Of a stretch of 64,000 nt of DNA, positions 32,560 through 44,215 are shown in pieces (position 1 is the first letter of the stretch; the number at the start of each line of letters is the position of its first letter). Made by a program: the position numbers and the translations under genes. Source of the stretch: Oreohelix idahoensis (taxonomy: Eukaryota > Mollusca > Gastropoda > Stylommatophora > Oreohelicidae); assembly GCA_024509875.1 (NCBI GenBank), contig JAMPIV010016264.1, positions 62,001-126,000 of the forward strand, written 5' to 3'. The notes beneath the pieces are model-generated. The model saw only the letters and a program-made list of their open reading frames with translations, ran no database searches and had not been told where the DNA came from.

Positions 32560-33370
32560 AGAAACCCTGAAGGCAGATATACCGTACACTACAGAGTTGC
32601 TACACCAACTCTTCAAGAAAATCTGGGAAAAAGAGGCCATCCCAAAGAGCTGAAAGGAAGGCCACATTATCAAGCTGCCAAAGAAAGGAAACTTGACTGT
32701 ATGTGGCAACTGGAGGAGTATAACACTGCTAGCAGTGGCTGGAAACATTTTGACTAGGGTTTTGTTGGACTGCATCAAGGTGGCGGTGGATGACAAACTC
32801 AGAGAAGAACAGGCAGGATTTCATGCAGGAAGATCATGTACAGACCAGATAGCAACACTCAGATTCATCGTAGAACAATCATATGAATGGCAGACCCCCT
32901 TATATATAAATTCTATGGACTTCAAAAAAGCTTTTGATAGTATAGACCGTAATGTGATTTGGAAAATCCTGAGACATTATGGAATCCCAGAGAAATTCAT
33001 CAAAATCATCCAAGATTTTTACCAGGAGGCCTCATGCAAAGTAGTGCACAAAGGAAAACTATAAGAGCCCTTCACGGTACACAGCAGAGTCAGACAGGGA
33101 TGTCTGCTACCACCAATGATTTTTCTCATGGTCAAAGACTGGGTTATGAGACAAACAACTGAAGGAGAGAAAACAGGAATACAGAGGACATTCGACAAAC
33201 AGCTGGAGGATCTTGACTTTGCAGATGATTTGTGCCTTCTATCACATAGACAGCAAGATATGCAAGAGACAACAAACAGATTAATGACAGAAGCAGCAAA
33301 GATGGGACTACACATAAATGTAAATAAAACAAAGGAAATGAGGATAAATAATAGACAGATGGACTCGATG
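32560..33370 (+). pseudogene. Element F reverse transcriptase
   Basis: Frames give KLPKKGNLTVCGNWRSITLL, REEQAGFHAGRSCTDQIATL, INSMDFKKAFDSIDRNVIWK (motif A, with Met before the catalytic Asp), and RHYGIPEKFIKIIQDFYQEA. A TAA at 33062-33064 follows HKGKL. Then come VRQGCLLPPMIFLMVKDWVM (motif B) and LEDLDFADDLCLLSHRQQD (motif C). A frameshift near 32690, the stop at 33062 and loss of the C-terminus make it inactive. The spacing and motifs place it near elements A and E. Confidence 0.9.
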
Positions 33371-33400
33371 AAGATCAATGGTCAAGTAGGGAGTCTTCAC

Positions 33401-36400
33401 AAGATATTAAGAAAAGCGAGAACAATGCTACATTGGCTGAGCACGTTAACTCTATTATCTGCTGACAACTTTTGTGAAGAATTAAGCAATGATTAATCTC
33501 AGCTTGTTCAAGACCCCACCTCTGATTTATTCAGAGGAATTCTTAGGATTCTGGTATAGCTCTGTTTATAGTGTGTGTAGTAAATTGACTGAAACAAACA
33601 TGCAGTACATTTAAAATGATTAAATAGAAGTTAAATTTGTAAACTTACAAATAAAAAAATGTAATAATCACTAAAATTTTAACAGTTTGAACCTTATTGA
33701 GTAGTTTAACAGAAAGGGTTCATCATTGATTGATAGTAGATCCTATAAAAAATGTTCACTTTGACAGCTTATATATTGCATTTAGCTGCCAGTGGTTCTT
33801 TCTGCTCCCGCTGGGTTGGTTCTTGATGGACTGATCACTGATAATGCTTGTCGCTGGTGTAAGGTGCAGCTCATTCCCAGGAGAGTCAGGGAGAGTCTAC
33901 AAAGTTGGTCCCTCGTCTTAAAGCTCAGGCCTCTGTTCCTTTCTTGTTCCAGAGGTAGTACCCTTGAACTGGTGCAACCACCAACAACTATGGTAAAAGA
34001 ATAGAAACGAAATGCTCTCCTGAGTATTGCGTTTCCTGACACATACTTATGGGTCCCTTTTCTCCTGTTCTACCATCCCATTTACTCAGAATTTACCCTT
34101 GATGAGAATTAACTTTAATCTCTCGAGAGAAAACTTTCTTTACATTTAAATTGAATAGCTTTTGTTATTTTATATTTAAATGAAAAGGTTAATAAAACAG
34201 ATAGAATATGTTTCCATTTACATCTCCACTGTTTGAAAAGTGTTCACAATTTAAATTGAATATGTATACATTTATGTTTACCTGATTTGAAAAGTTAGAA
34301 ACTTCCATTAATTTTAAAGTGAATATGTTAACATCAACATTTACGCTGGTTTGAAACTGTAAGTATTATAATTAAAATGTACATCATTTCTTTCATCTTT
34401 CCCTCCTTGCTCCATATGGAACTTGGGACTACCTTATGCTTTTAGTTCTCTTTAAGAAACTAGCAATAAAGCAATCACCAGCCCATGCAGTGGTGGTTCA
34501 TGAACTCATCATTCTATGCGCTGAGATTGCTAGTCTCAAATGACTGGGACATCCATTAGCAATTTTCACATATTAATTAAGATTTCAAAATATTCCTGAC
34601 ATGGAAAAATTTTGAACACAATGTAGGGGTCAAGTCTTCCGTATATGGCATGAAAATATCCAATCCCTGGCAGGCAAACTCACCAACACATCTGTAAATG
34701 CATACGACAACGTGTTTCAGATATTACAAATTATTACTACCTAAAGTAATCTTCACAAGTCGGACACAAAGCGAGTAGGTAATCCTTGTCGGTCCAAAAT
34801 GTGTCACCCAGACAAGTAATCTGTCGTGTACCCTGGCATTATCAGCACTTAGCAAATACGCTGGTGATTTTTGTGTTAATCGGTAGCGGCCAAGGTTGGG
34901 TACACGAGAATATGCCTGTTGTTAATATTACCTCTGTCGCTCCTTGCAAAGCTTTAGGGAAGGGACGGGTAACAAACAGAGGTGATCATTTATCAGAGAG
35001 GGTTGCAAGAAGGAAAATACAAGATATCTGCTACAGTAGACAGAGAAAGAAAAGAGTGCGACTCAGAAAAAATCGCAATAAAACCAGTACAAAAATGTAA
35101 CTGATTACTGCTGTAGTGAAAGAGAGATTGGAAAGAGGTCGCCCCAAAATCCATCTTGTGACACAGAGTATTGTCAATGCGAAGATTTTCATTACTTTAT
35201 AATACTATTAAGCTATCTAATAGAAACTAGAAAATAACACCATAATATCCTTTAATTGGTGACAGAGGTATTGCATTTATTTATTATCTGAAAATCAATG
35301 GAGCAGATTTGGTTTGAAATGAACAAAATATCTCAAAGAGACATTACAAATTATCTCCCCCACATTTTACCACTACAGCTCTTTCCTCTAATGTAGGGTT
35401 GTCAATTTTATAAGCATATCACAACAAATGCAGAAATGCTTTGCCTACAACTAGAAAGAAATTTCTGTTCAGTTACCAGATTTCAAAATTTATAGTGTGT
35501 GTTTTTTGTGTGTGTTTATTTATTGTTCCGCTTGACAGCACTTTAACAGGAACTGTCTTATTTATGAAGATATATTGAATATTGTTTAGTCATCATATTT
35601 TAGTACTTAAGTTTCTCTGTCTGTCTGTCTCTTTCTCTTATTCTTTCTTTCATTCTCTCTACTTTTCTTTGAATGAAAGTCAGGAGCCTATAACAAAAAC
35701 AAATGATAATGCAGGACATATTGGAGAAATACTCCACATCCACATAACTCACAATCACTTTGAAATGAGCACATGCAGACAGCTTTTACACATTAAACAA
35801 TTGACAAGATTTAAAGACGGACAGTCACTACTTGAAACAGAATTTCACAACTACAGTTGTAAATAGAAACTAATTTGTTGCAGATCTCTCCATCTTTAAT
35901 ATGCAAATCCCTCATTGGAAAACTATAATGCATGACTGATAGAGTATGTGACAGAAATGTTGGGACAAGTTAACATAATGACATTATATGCAGTGTGGTC
36001 AGGTATATAGAATTGTATGTATCAACAAACTCATTTTTCAGGTTTTGTACACATACACATATCATTATATTATTCCAACATAGTATTTTACACACCTGTA
36101 TAGACAATGTACGGTATTCATAGCACAACTTGTATTTCTCGGAAGAAATTCATGCTCATGTACACTGTACAGTACAAGTGGTAGACTTATAACTATAAAC
36201 AATGTTTGCTCAGTTCATCTTTCAATAATTCATTTTTGAAGCATACTGTTTAAAAAAAATTCAACGTTGTCCTTTTTCTATGACATGTCCACTTTTTATA
36301 GCATGTTTCGCTCACGTGCACTGTTCATTACAATAATATAATAAAATTAATTACTTGACCATTCAACTTTCCATAATTTGTATTTGAATCATGCTGCACA

Positions 36401-36550
36401 AAACATTCAACAGTGTCAGTTGTCTGTGGCATGGCCACTGCAGACACACATACGTACAGGTGAGCACAAAACATTCAACAGTGTCAATTGTCTGTGGCAT
36501 GCCCATACACACATATGTGCAAGGAAGAACAGCATTACTTGCTGTACTTC
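33401..36550. other. Intergenic / possible 3' untranslated region of the zinc-finger gene
   Basis: No gene recognised over three kilobases; ORFs at 33792, 34786 and 35582 carry no motif. TC/TCTG-rich simple sequence occurs at about 35615-35660. The part nearest 36550 probably belongs to the 3' untranslated region of the minus-strand zinc-finger gene. Several TTTATT runs (poly(A) signals on the minus strand) exist, but I cannot say which is used. Confidence 0.4.
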
Positions 36551-38541
36551 TCAGTTGAGCACCAGACTGACACAGTTGTTATGTCTATTAAGGTTACTAC
36601 AACATGTAAACCCTACCCCACAAACATCACACTTGTAAGGCTTCTTTCCAGTATGTATTACTTTGTGTGCTCTCAGATTAGAAGAGTTTGCAAATATTTC
36701 TCCACAAATATCACACTTATAAGGCTTTTCTCCAGTATGCATTCTACTGTGATCTTTAAGATGAGAAGACTGTGTAAACCCTACTCCACAAACATCACAC
36801 TTGTAAGGCTTCTCTCCAGTGTGTAATCTTTTATGTATATTAAGAGCACTACAATGTGTAAACCCTACTCCACAAACATCACACTTGTAAGGCTTCTCTC
36901 TGGTGTGTATTCTTTTATGTGCTTTCAGACTTGCAGACTGTGTAAACCCTACTCCACAAACATCACACTTGTAAGGCTTCTTTCCAGTATGTATTACTTT
37001 GTGTCCTCTCAGATTAAAAGAGTTTGCAAATATTTCTCCACAAATATCACACTTATAAGGCTTTTCTCCAGTATGCATTCTACTGTGATCTTTAAGATGA
37101 GAAGACTGTGAAAACCTTACTCCACAAACATCACACTTGTAAGGCTTCTCTCCAGTGTGTAATCTTTTATGTATATTAAGAGAACTACAATGTCTAAACC
37201 CTACTCCACAAATATCACACTTGTAAGGTTTCTCTCCAGTATGTATTCTTTTGTGTACTTTCAGATGAGAAGAATGTGTAAACCCTGCCCCACAAACATC
37301 ACACTTGTAAGGCTTCTCTCCAGTGTGTATTCTTTTATGTATATTAAGAGCACTACAATGTGTAAACCCTACTCCACAAACATCACACTTGTAAGGCTTC
37401 TCCCCAGTATGTATTCTTTTATGTGCTTTCAGACTTGCAGACTGTGTAAACCATACTCCACAAACATCACACTTGTAAGGTTTCTCTCCAGTATGTTTTC
37501 TTTTGTGTTCTTTCAGATGAGAAGAATTTGTAAACCCTGCTCCACAAACATCACACTTGTAAGGCTTCTTTCCAGTATGTATTACTTTGTGTACTCTCAG
37601 ATTAGAAGAGTTTGCAAATATTTTTCCACAAATATCACACTTATAAGGCTTTTCTCCAGTATGTATTCTACTGTGATCTTTAAGATGAGTAGACTGTGTA
37701 AACCCTACTCCACAAACATCACACTTGTAAGGCTTCTCTCCAGTGTGTATTCTTTTATGTCTATTAAGATAACTACAATATGTAAACCTTGCTCCACAAA
37801 CATCACACATGTAAGGCTTCTCCTTAATATGTATTCTTTTATGTGCTTTCAGACTTGCAGACTGCGTAAACCATACTCCACAAACTTCACACTTATAAGA
37901 CTTCTCTCCAATGTGTATTCTTTTATGTCTATTAAGAGCACTACAATGTATAAATCCTACTCCACAAACATCACACTTGTAAGGCTTCTCTCCAGTATGT
38001 ATTATTTTATGTGCTTTCAGACTTTCAGACTGTGTAAACCCTACTCCACAAACATCACACTTGTAAGACTTCTCTCCAGTGTGTATTCTTTTATGTCTAT
38101 TAAGAGCACTACAATGTATAAATCCTACTCCACAAACGTCACACTTATAAGTCTTCTCTCCAGCATGTATTCTATTTAGTTTTTTATGAGCACAACAATG
38201 AGTTAGTATTTCACCACAAACATCATGCTCATAAGGGTTCTGTTTTTCCTTACTCTGCATGTTGTTTACTAATCCACAACTGATATCAACCCCACCAAGT
38301 TCATAATTTTTCTGTCTGATGTCATCTGGCCAACTTTCATTTTGAACCATGACCTTGAAACCATTCTGGGTTTCATAGATGTCTGCTGATTTGTCTTGAC
38401 AAATAATGGAATGCACAGCTACATCACTTCCAGTATTTCCAGACTCATCATAATTGTCATTTGTCAACAATACAACACTGGTATAATCATTCTTGTACAA
38501 TCTTTTATTGGTGTTGATGCTCTGGGCTTGGTATGGCACAT
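36551..38541 (-). CDS. C2H2 zinc-finger protein, large 3' exon
   Basis: About 660 codons. The N-terminal ~100 residues are acidic to neutral without a known domain; then twenty finger units run to the C-terminus. Eighteen are canonical (CX2CX12HX3H) with TGEKPYKC-type linkers. The first unit (YEHDVCGE...) lacks its first Cys, and the last (YKCDVCGVGFTCCSNLNRH) ends HNNC instead of a second His. Linkers vary (TGKKP after every ANS-type finger; IKEKP once). The protein is likely nuclear and sequence-specific DNA-binding; targets are unknown. The frame has no ATG at its start: it opens directly behind TTTCAG, a good splice acceptor, so the start codon must be in an upstream exon that I could not identify. 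Antisense frames through the 84-bp repeats are open but meaningless. Confidence 0.93.
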
Positions 38542-38556
38542 CTGAAATGATATGGG
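38542..38556 (-). other. Splice acceptor of the zinc-finger exon
   Basis: In gene orientation ATATCATTTCAG precedes the exon. An ATG right after it is out of frame with the fingers, which supports an internal or terminal exon rather than a first exon. Confidence 0.7.
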
Positions 38557-40516
38557 ATTTAGATCAAAATAAATAACTAGTATATGATACGCAATTAGTA
38601 ATTAGATGTCCTAAATTGTGTAGCTCTATAAAATTTTAGCAACACATATGGCTTTGCCATAATTAAAAATTTGGGATAGTCAGACATTTTGCCAGCATCA
38701 TGTCATTCAATATCTTGAATATTCATCAGTAAACAATTTCCTTCATCGTAAGTGTAGCCAGTTGTAAAAACATGCCTAATATACTTAGAAAGAAGGGCAG
38801 TGGGTCAGCCAATCAGAAACCACGAGCTTGCAGAAGACGATCGATATTGTATTATGGCGTCTGCTCGGAGAACAAAACTGTACAAAGTCTAGGTTGGATT
38901 TAGGGGTAGTGCAAGAAAATGCATTCACCGAACGTGATGGAAGTTGGTTTGTTTTTCAAAGGATAAATCCAGAAATATGCAGTTCTAAGGAATAGTAGAT
39001 GGAAGGAGTACTAATGGAGGAAAGTGAGTTTAACAGAGTCAGCACATCGTAAACTACTGAGTCGATAGACTTTAAAAATTTGTAAATAATGTATATCAGA
39101 ACCAATTATAGCCAAATGCATTTGGAAATAAATCACAAAATCTGGTAAATAAAAGGAGATATATTAGAAAGTTAAGGATAAACTAGTTAAGATGCGTGAC
39201 GAAGATGATGGGAACCCAGCTCGCACACTTAACTCAAAACTGATAAAAGTGACAGATGGAAGACAGGCTGCAAAATGCTGCTTTCCGATATGTTCGCGAC
39301 TGGCCTATAAAAAGGCGCAGCACAGTTTTCAAAACTCACACTTACACAATGAAAGTCAGAGATAGACTGAGGAGGGAAGCTTGCCAAGGCTATAACTTTG
39401 CTATTTGTGTTGCCGTGCAGTTCCACTTCACAAATTCAAGTCTGTTCTGTGCTTAACAGCTATCCTAAGAGGGTATGTAGGTTTATGATTAATTAATTTG
39501 TTTTATTGCAGCTTTAAATTAATAGACTTCTGTCAGGATCAGACCAGAGAACTGAACTGCACTTTAGTTGTGAATCTGTAATAGGATTTGGATGCTTACC
39601 AGTGTTATCAGGATTGCCATATGGAATAGTCACTAATAATATTATATTGGAATCAGAGACCCAGCACTCCATAATGTGAAAGGCAAAGGTAGCATTATAC
39701 ACATGTATAAAATGTATTATATTCATGTATTATATTATTTTGGAAAACGTTCTGCATGATAGACACCTGTCTTGTCTCGCTGTTGCTAATCAAACTAAGC
39801 CATGTATCATTCATATACATGCAACCATCTGAAACACACTCATCTCATGCACACATAGATTTGTGGGTTTATATCCAAAGGACTTGCCACATGTCTATCA
39901 TTGTCTGCAGGTTTATATGTGGAATAATACACTGGATATCTTAAATCCAGATCAATAAGAGCTTCCTGGAACCTCACATGAGCCTATATATTGTCATTTA
40001 GATATCAGCCTTAGTCCCCATCAGCATTTAGTGGTCTAGAGCAAAGCTCTTCAACATACAGTGGTGTGTCATTCAAATGAGGACAGACATTGACTCTAAA
40101 GTTGAGTACTAATTGTGACAAAATTCCTGCAGCATATGTGAGCAGTCAAAGAGAGTATTTGGTTTATGATGAAACAGTTTGATTAATAGCCCAGACAAGA
40201 GACTATAGTGAGACAGAAACTTTGGAGAGCCTTTTTAGTTAAATTCATGATTGCTGAAAAGATCTTTTAAATTAGTTCTTAATCTACTCAACAGTCATTC
40301 AAGTTGTGTAATCACTTTTATTTATTTATCAGTTCACCCTTCATAAGTGCACAAGAAAATAAAAAAAGATAAGAGTAAATAATAAATGATTCATAATTGT
40401 AACACTCTGACTTATTAATTTTATATTGTTGAAGTTTTATTCAACTGTTTAATTATCACAGGTAGTTACATAGCAAGGTGGCAGCGTATGGACTGACTTT
40501 ACTCTGGATACTTTCT
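38557..40516. other. Intergenic / possible upstream region of the zinc-finger gene
   Basis: CAGCCAATCAG at about 38808 could be a CCAAT-type promoter element, but no first exon can be defined. 39462-39486 shares an old repeat with 2384-2408. No other gene was recognised. Confidence 0.4.
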
Positions 40517-40723
40517 GAAGCAGATACCTTCACAGCCGTGACTATCCTGTGATCAGTGTTCTTCTCTAACACTGGGACTTCACTCTTTCCATACATAATT
40601 CCATTTCTGTTTCTTCAGTACTACTACTACTGACTATATACACTTAAAATAAACTTATGCTACAGTGAGCACAAATTTTGTTTAACATATGTTTTAATTA
40701 ATGTCTGCACTGAGTTACTTTGC
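40517..40723 (+). repeat. Dispersed repeat R, copy 3
   Basis: About 207 bases, closely matching copy 2 from CAGATACCTTCACAGCCGTG to TGAGTTACTTTGC. Hairpin CAGTGTT (40554-40560) with AACACTG (40568-40574). Flanks differ from those of copy 2, which fixes the repeat limits. Confidence 0.9.
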
Positions 40724-41097
40724 CTACACTAATGGCTACATAGATTTACTTTATTTTCTGAATGTCAAGAGAGGACACAAAATGTTACATTTTTAGAAAG
40801 TTTATGTTATGTTAATTCTGGAAAATATTTTTGACTTTTGTTTGAGACATTACTGGGAGCCATGAAAGTGGCAATAAAGTTTACTGAACATATAAATTTA
40901 TAATATATTGTGACTGTGTGTAGTGTAGAGTCCCTTTACCAGAAAGGAAGAAAGAGAAAGAAAAATGACACTTCTGGACTTGTATTAATTGTTTAGGCAT
41001 CACTACCAGCACCCGTGTGTTATCGTGGCCCAAAAGGGGAGCAAAGAATAGTACACTGTACCCTACCAGGCATGTCGTAAAAAGCGACTAAGGAGAG

Positions 41098-41692
41098 TTG
41101 GGCATGGGGCTGGTTACCCCATCCTGTAAAGAACTTTTTACCATCAAAACTTCAACAAACATGGACAAGTCAAATAAAGAATATAAATCAACTCAGCCGC
41201 CCAAGACAGAAGAAGTTCCTCTGGAAAGGAGGCGCATGAAGCAACCTAGAGAAAGCCGAAAGGAGTCTGGGTTGCTGACTAACCTTTTTTCGTCTGGGAT
41301 AATCTCCAGGATTGGCACCTGGAATGTTCACACTCTGTGTGAACAAGGGAAAACTGCACAGGTAGCAGCAGAAATGACAAATTACAGGATTAATATCCTG
41401 GGTCTCTGCGAGACACAGTGGAAAGGCTTAGAGAAGAGGAGATTGATCACAGGAGAAATGGTGTTGTCCTCAGGACATGAGGAGAAAAGAACCCACCACA
41501 GTGAAGGGGTGGATCTAATGCTGTCCAAGGAAGCACAGAAGGCACTTATAGAATGGGAAGCAATGGGACCCCGAATTATAACAGCAAGGTTTAAATCAGC
41601 CAAAAAGAAAATAAATATAAACATCATCCAGTGTTATGCACCAACAAACGATAAAGAAGAATCTGAGAAAGAAGACTTTTACACCAGACTAC
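41098..41692 (+). pseudogene. A2 endonuclease N-terminal part
   Basis: An open frame from the ATG at 41098 with a ~68-residue leader, then ISRIGTWNVHTLCEQGKTAQ, INILGLCETQWKGLEKRRLI (catalytic Glu present) and INIIQCYAPTNDKEESEKED. It continues unbroken to the insertion point of element C2 at 41692/41693. Beyond that the frame reads element C sequence, so the 209-codon ORF is chimeric at its end. Confidence 0.9.
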
Positions 41693-42020
41693 AAGCAGGA
41701 GGACATGCACACCATCATAGCTGGTAGATGTTGGAGCTGGGTTGGCCATGTCCTCAGAAGAGACCCCAATGCCATCACAAGAACAGCTATGCTTTGGACC
41801 CCTGAAGGAAAACGAAAGAGAGGCTGACCAAAAACAACCTGGCGGAGGACTGTGGAGGCTGAGATGCAAAGAATGAACCAGAGCTGGGGCACTGTACGAA
41901 GGATGGCCACCGACCGAGCAAAGTGGAATCAATTTGTTGTTGCCCTACAAGATGCCACTAGGTGTGATGGCCACTGACTGCTTTGATGGTTGGTGGCTAA
42001 GGATCAAAGAAAAAAAAAAA
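41693..42020 (+). mobile_element. 5'-truncated element C2 nested in A2
   Basis: It reads HTIIAGRCWSWVGHVLRRDP, AITRTAMLWTPEGKRKRG, a TGA, then KTTWRRTVEAEMQRMN and WNQFVVALQDATRCDGH, ending GGATCAAAGA plus a pure A-run. A1 has the uninterrupted target (GACTACTTGGTGTCTTGG), which shows the exact junction. No target-site duplication is seen and four target bases are missing. Confidence 0.92.
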
Positions 42021-42026
42021 TGTCTT

Positions 42027-43059
42027 GGACAATAAGAAAAGAAAGGACATCACAATTTTGATGGGGAACCTAAATGCAAAAATAGGAATAGACAACACTG
42101 GCTTTGAAGAAATCATGGGAAAGTAGGGAGTAGGTAGGATAAACGAGAATGGAGAACTATTAGTAAACTTCTGTTCTTCAAATCAACTAGCTATAGGAGG
42201 AAGCATATTTTCACATAAAAGAATACATAAAGCAACATGGATATCAACAGACCACAGAACTGAGAACCAGATTGATCACATATGCATAAGTAAGAAGTTT
42301 AGGTCATCATTGCTTGATGTGAAAGTATGTAGAGGAGCAGATGTTGTATCAGACCACCATCTTCTGTTGGCTAAAACAAAATTAAAACTCAAGACATTTT
42401 CCACAGCATATAGCTATAGGCAACAGTATAATGTAGGATATCTAAGAAATCAGGAAATAGGAGAAACATTTTCAATCACAGTATCCAACAAATACCAGGT
42501 ACTCCAACAGCTGGAAGATGAAACAGATACGGAAGACCACTGGCAACAAGTAAAAAATATATGGAATGAGACATGTGAAGAAGTACTGAGAAAAAGAGAA
42601 CATCAGCACAAAGCATGGATAACAATTGAAACCATTAGCAATATAGAAGACAGGAAAAACAAGAAAGCAGATTTAAACAGAAGCAAAACCAGAAGCTCCA
42701 AAGCCAAGGCTCATGAAGTGTACATAGAAGCAAACAAGGAAGTAAGAACAAACATCAAAAGAGACAAGATGAAATATATTGATGATTTGGCAAGGGAAGC
42801 AGAGGAAGCTGCAGCCAAAGGAACTATGAGGGACCTGTACAACAACACAAAGAAGCTAACAGGGAAATATAAGCAAGCAAATGGCCTCATAAAAGATAAG
42901 AATGGAAAATTGTTTAGTAATATACAAGAACAAATGAAGAGATGGACAGAACATTTTGAGGAACTTCTCAATAGACCATCTCCAACTAATTCCCCAGACA
43001 TCCAGCCAGCAGAAGTGGAGCTACAAATGAGCTGTGAAGACCAAGTACAGAAGAAATAA
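42027..43059 (+). pseudogene. A2 endonuclease C-terminal part and linker
   Basis: Resuming after C2 it reads MGNLNAKIGIDN (catalytic Asn), a TAG at 42125-42127, HKRIHKATWISTDHRTENQI, then VCRGADVVSDHHLLLAK (Asp-His end of the endonuclease, intact). The basic linker includes KAHEVYIEANKEVRTNIKR and MKRWTEHFEELLNRPSPTNS. The frame ends at 43059 through a one-base shift just before the RT. Confidence 0.9.
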
Positions 43060-44215
43060 AGAAAGCCATAAAGCTTCTGAAAGATGGAAAAGCAGCTGGT
43101 CCAGATTGCATTCCAGCAGAGGCCATCAAAGCAAATATTGATACCTCTACAGAGATATTATACAAACTACTTGGCAAAGTCTGGGAGAGAGAGGAAATAG
43201 CAGCAGAATGGAAGGAAGGTTATCTGGTCAAGTTGCCTAAGAAGGGAAATTTACAAGAGTGCACCAATTATAGAGGAATAATGTTGCTATCAGTGCCAGG
43301 AAAAGTATTAAACAGAATCATCCTTGAGAGATTAAAAGAGTCCATAGACAAGAAACTGAGAGATGAACAAGCAGGTTTTCAACAAAATAGATCCTGTACA
43401 GACCAGATAGCCACATTGAGAATAATAGTTGAACAAAGTCTGGAATGGAATTCACCGCTATACATCAGATTCGTGGACTACGAAAAGGCATTTTACAGTG
43501 TAAACAGAGAATCGCTTTGGAAATTGATGAGGCATTATGGAGTTCCCATGAAGATCATTAACTTAAATAAAGAAGACCTATGAAGACATGACATGCAGAG
43601 TTCTTCATGAAGGACAACTTACAGAACCATTTAGGATTAGAACGGGAGTGAGACAGGGATGCCTCTTGTCTCCATTTCTTTTCTTACTAGCAATAGATTG
43701 GGTTATGAGATCATTGACAACACACAACAGAAACGGAATCCAGGGGACTCTGACTAAGCAGTTGGATGATCTGGACTTTGCTGATGACTTGGCTCTTCTG
43801 TCCCATAACCATAATCAGATGCAAGAGAAAATGAAAATTCTCGATGAGAGGTCACAACAAGTGGGCCTGAAAATACACAGGGAAAAGACAAAGATTATGA
43901 GAATAAATGCAAGAAATGATAACAAGGTTGAAATTGAAGAAACACTACTAAAATATGTAGAACAGTACACATATCTTGGAAGTAATATAGACAAAGTTGG
44001 AGGGACAGACAGTGATATCAAAATAAGAATACAAAAAGCAAGAGGACCTTTCATTGCATTGGGAAACATATGGAGAACAAGAGAAATCAAGTCCAACACA
44101 AAAATAAGAATCTTTAACTTAAATGTCAAGTCAGTCCTATTGAATGGCTCTGAGACATGGAGAACAACAAAAACAACAACCACGAAGCTACAAACTTTTA
44201 TAAACGGGTGCTTGC
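43060..44215 (+). pseudogene. A2 reverse transcriptase
   Basis: The blocks are KLPKKGNLQECTNYRGIMLL, LRDEQAGFQQNRSCTDQIAT, IRFVDYEKAFYSVNRESLWK (motif A; the usual AFDS is AFYS), a frameshift near 43580, RTGVRQGCLLSPFLFLLAID (motif B), LDDLDFADDLALLSHNHNQM (motif C), KTKIMRINARNDNK, YTYLGSNIDKVGGTDSDIKI and NGSETWRTTKTTTTKL. Apart from two frameshifts the copy is well preserved. It is cut by element C3 at 44222/44223. Confidence 0.92.

Larger units (their letters stand above)
31318..33400 (+). mobile_element. Non-LTR retrotransposon F, interrupted and 3'-truncated
   Basis: The 5' part (31318-31590) looks like an element leader (CCCACCTTGAAGTGGTGTG and GGTAGCTTTGCTCCTGGTAG). Endonuclease sequence follows to about 32336, then repeat R (32337-32541), then RT from about 32560. 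The endonuclease end and the linker between endonuclease and RT are missing, so a deletion accompanies the insertion. RT homology fades near 33370, without the C-terminal region or tail. Confidence 0.85.

Noticed and set aside
36833..38179. Long plus-strand ORFs through the zinc-finger exon
   Set aside because: They are antisense shadows kept open by the 84-bp (multiple of three) repeat; the minus strand encodes canonical fingers.
36551..38200. Regularly spaced repeats resembling an array of spacers
   Set aside because: They are finger-coding units in a eukaryotic gene; no identical repeats with unique spacers, so no CRISPR array.
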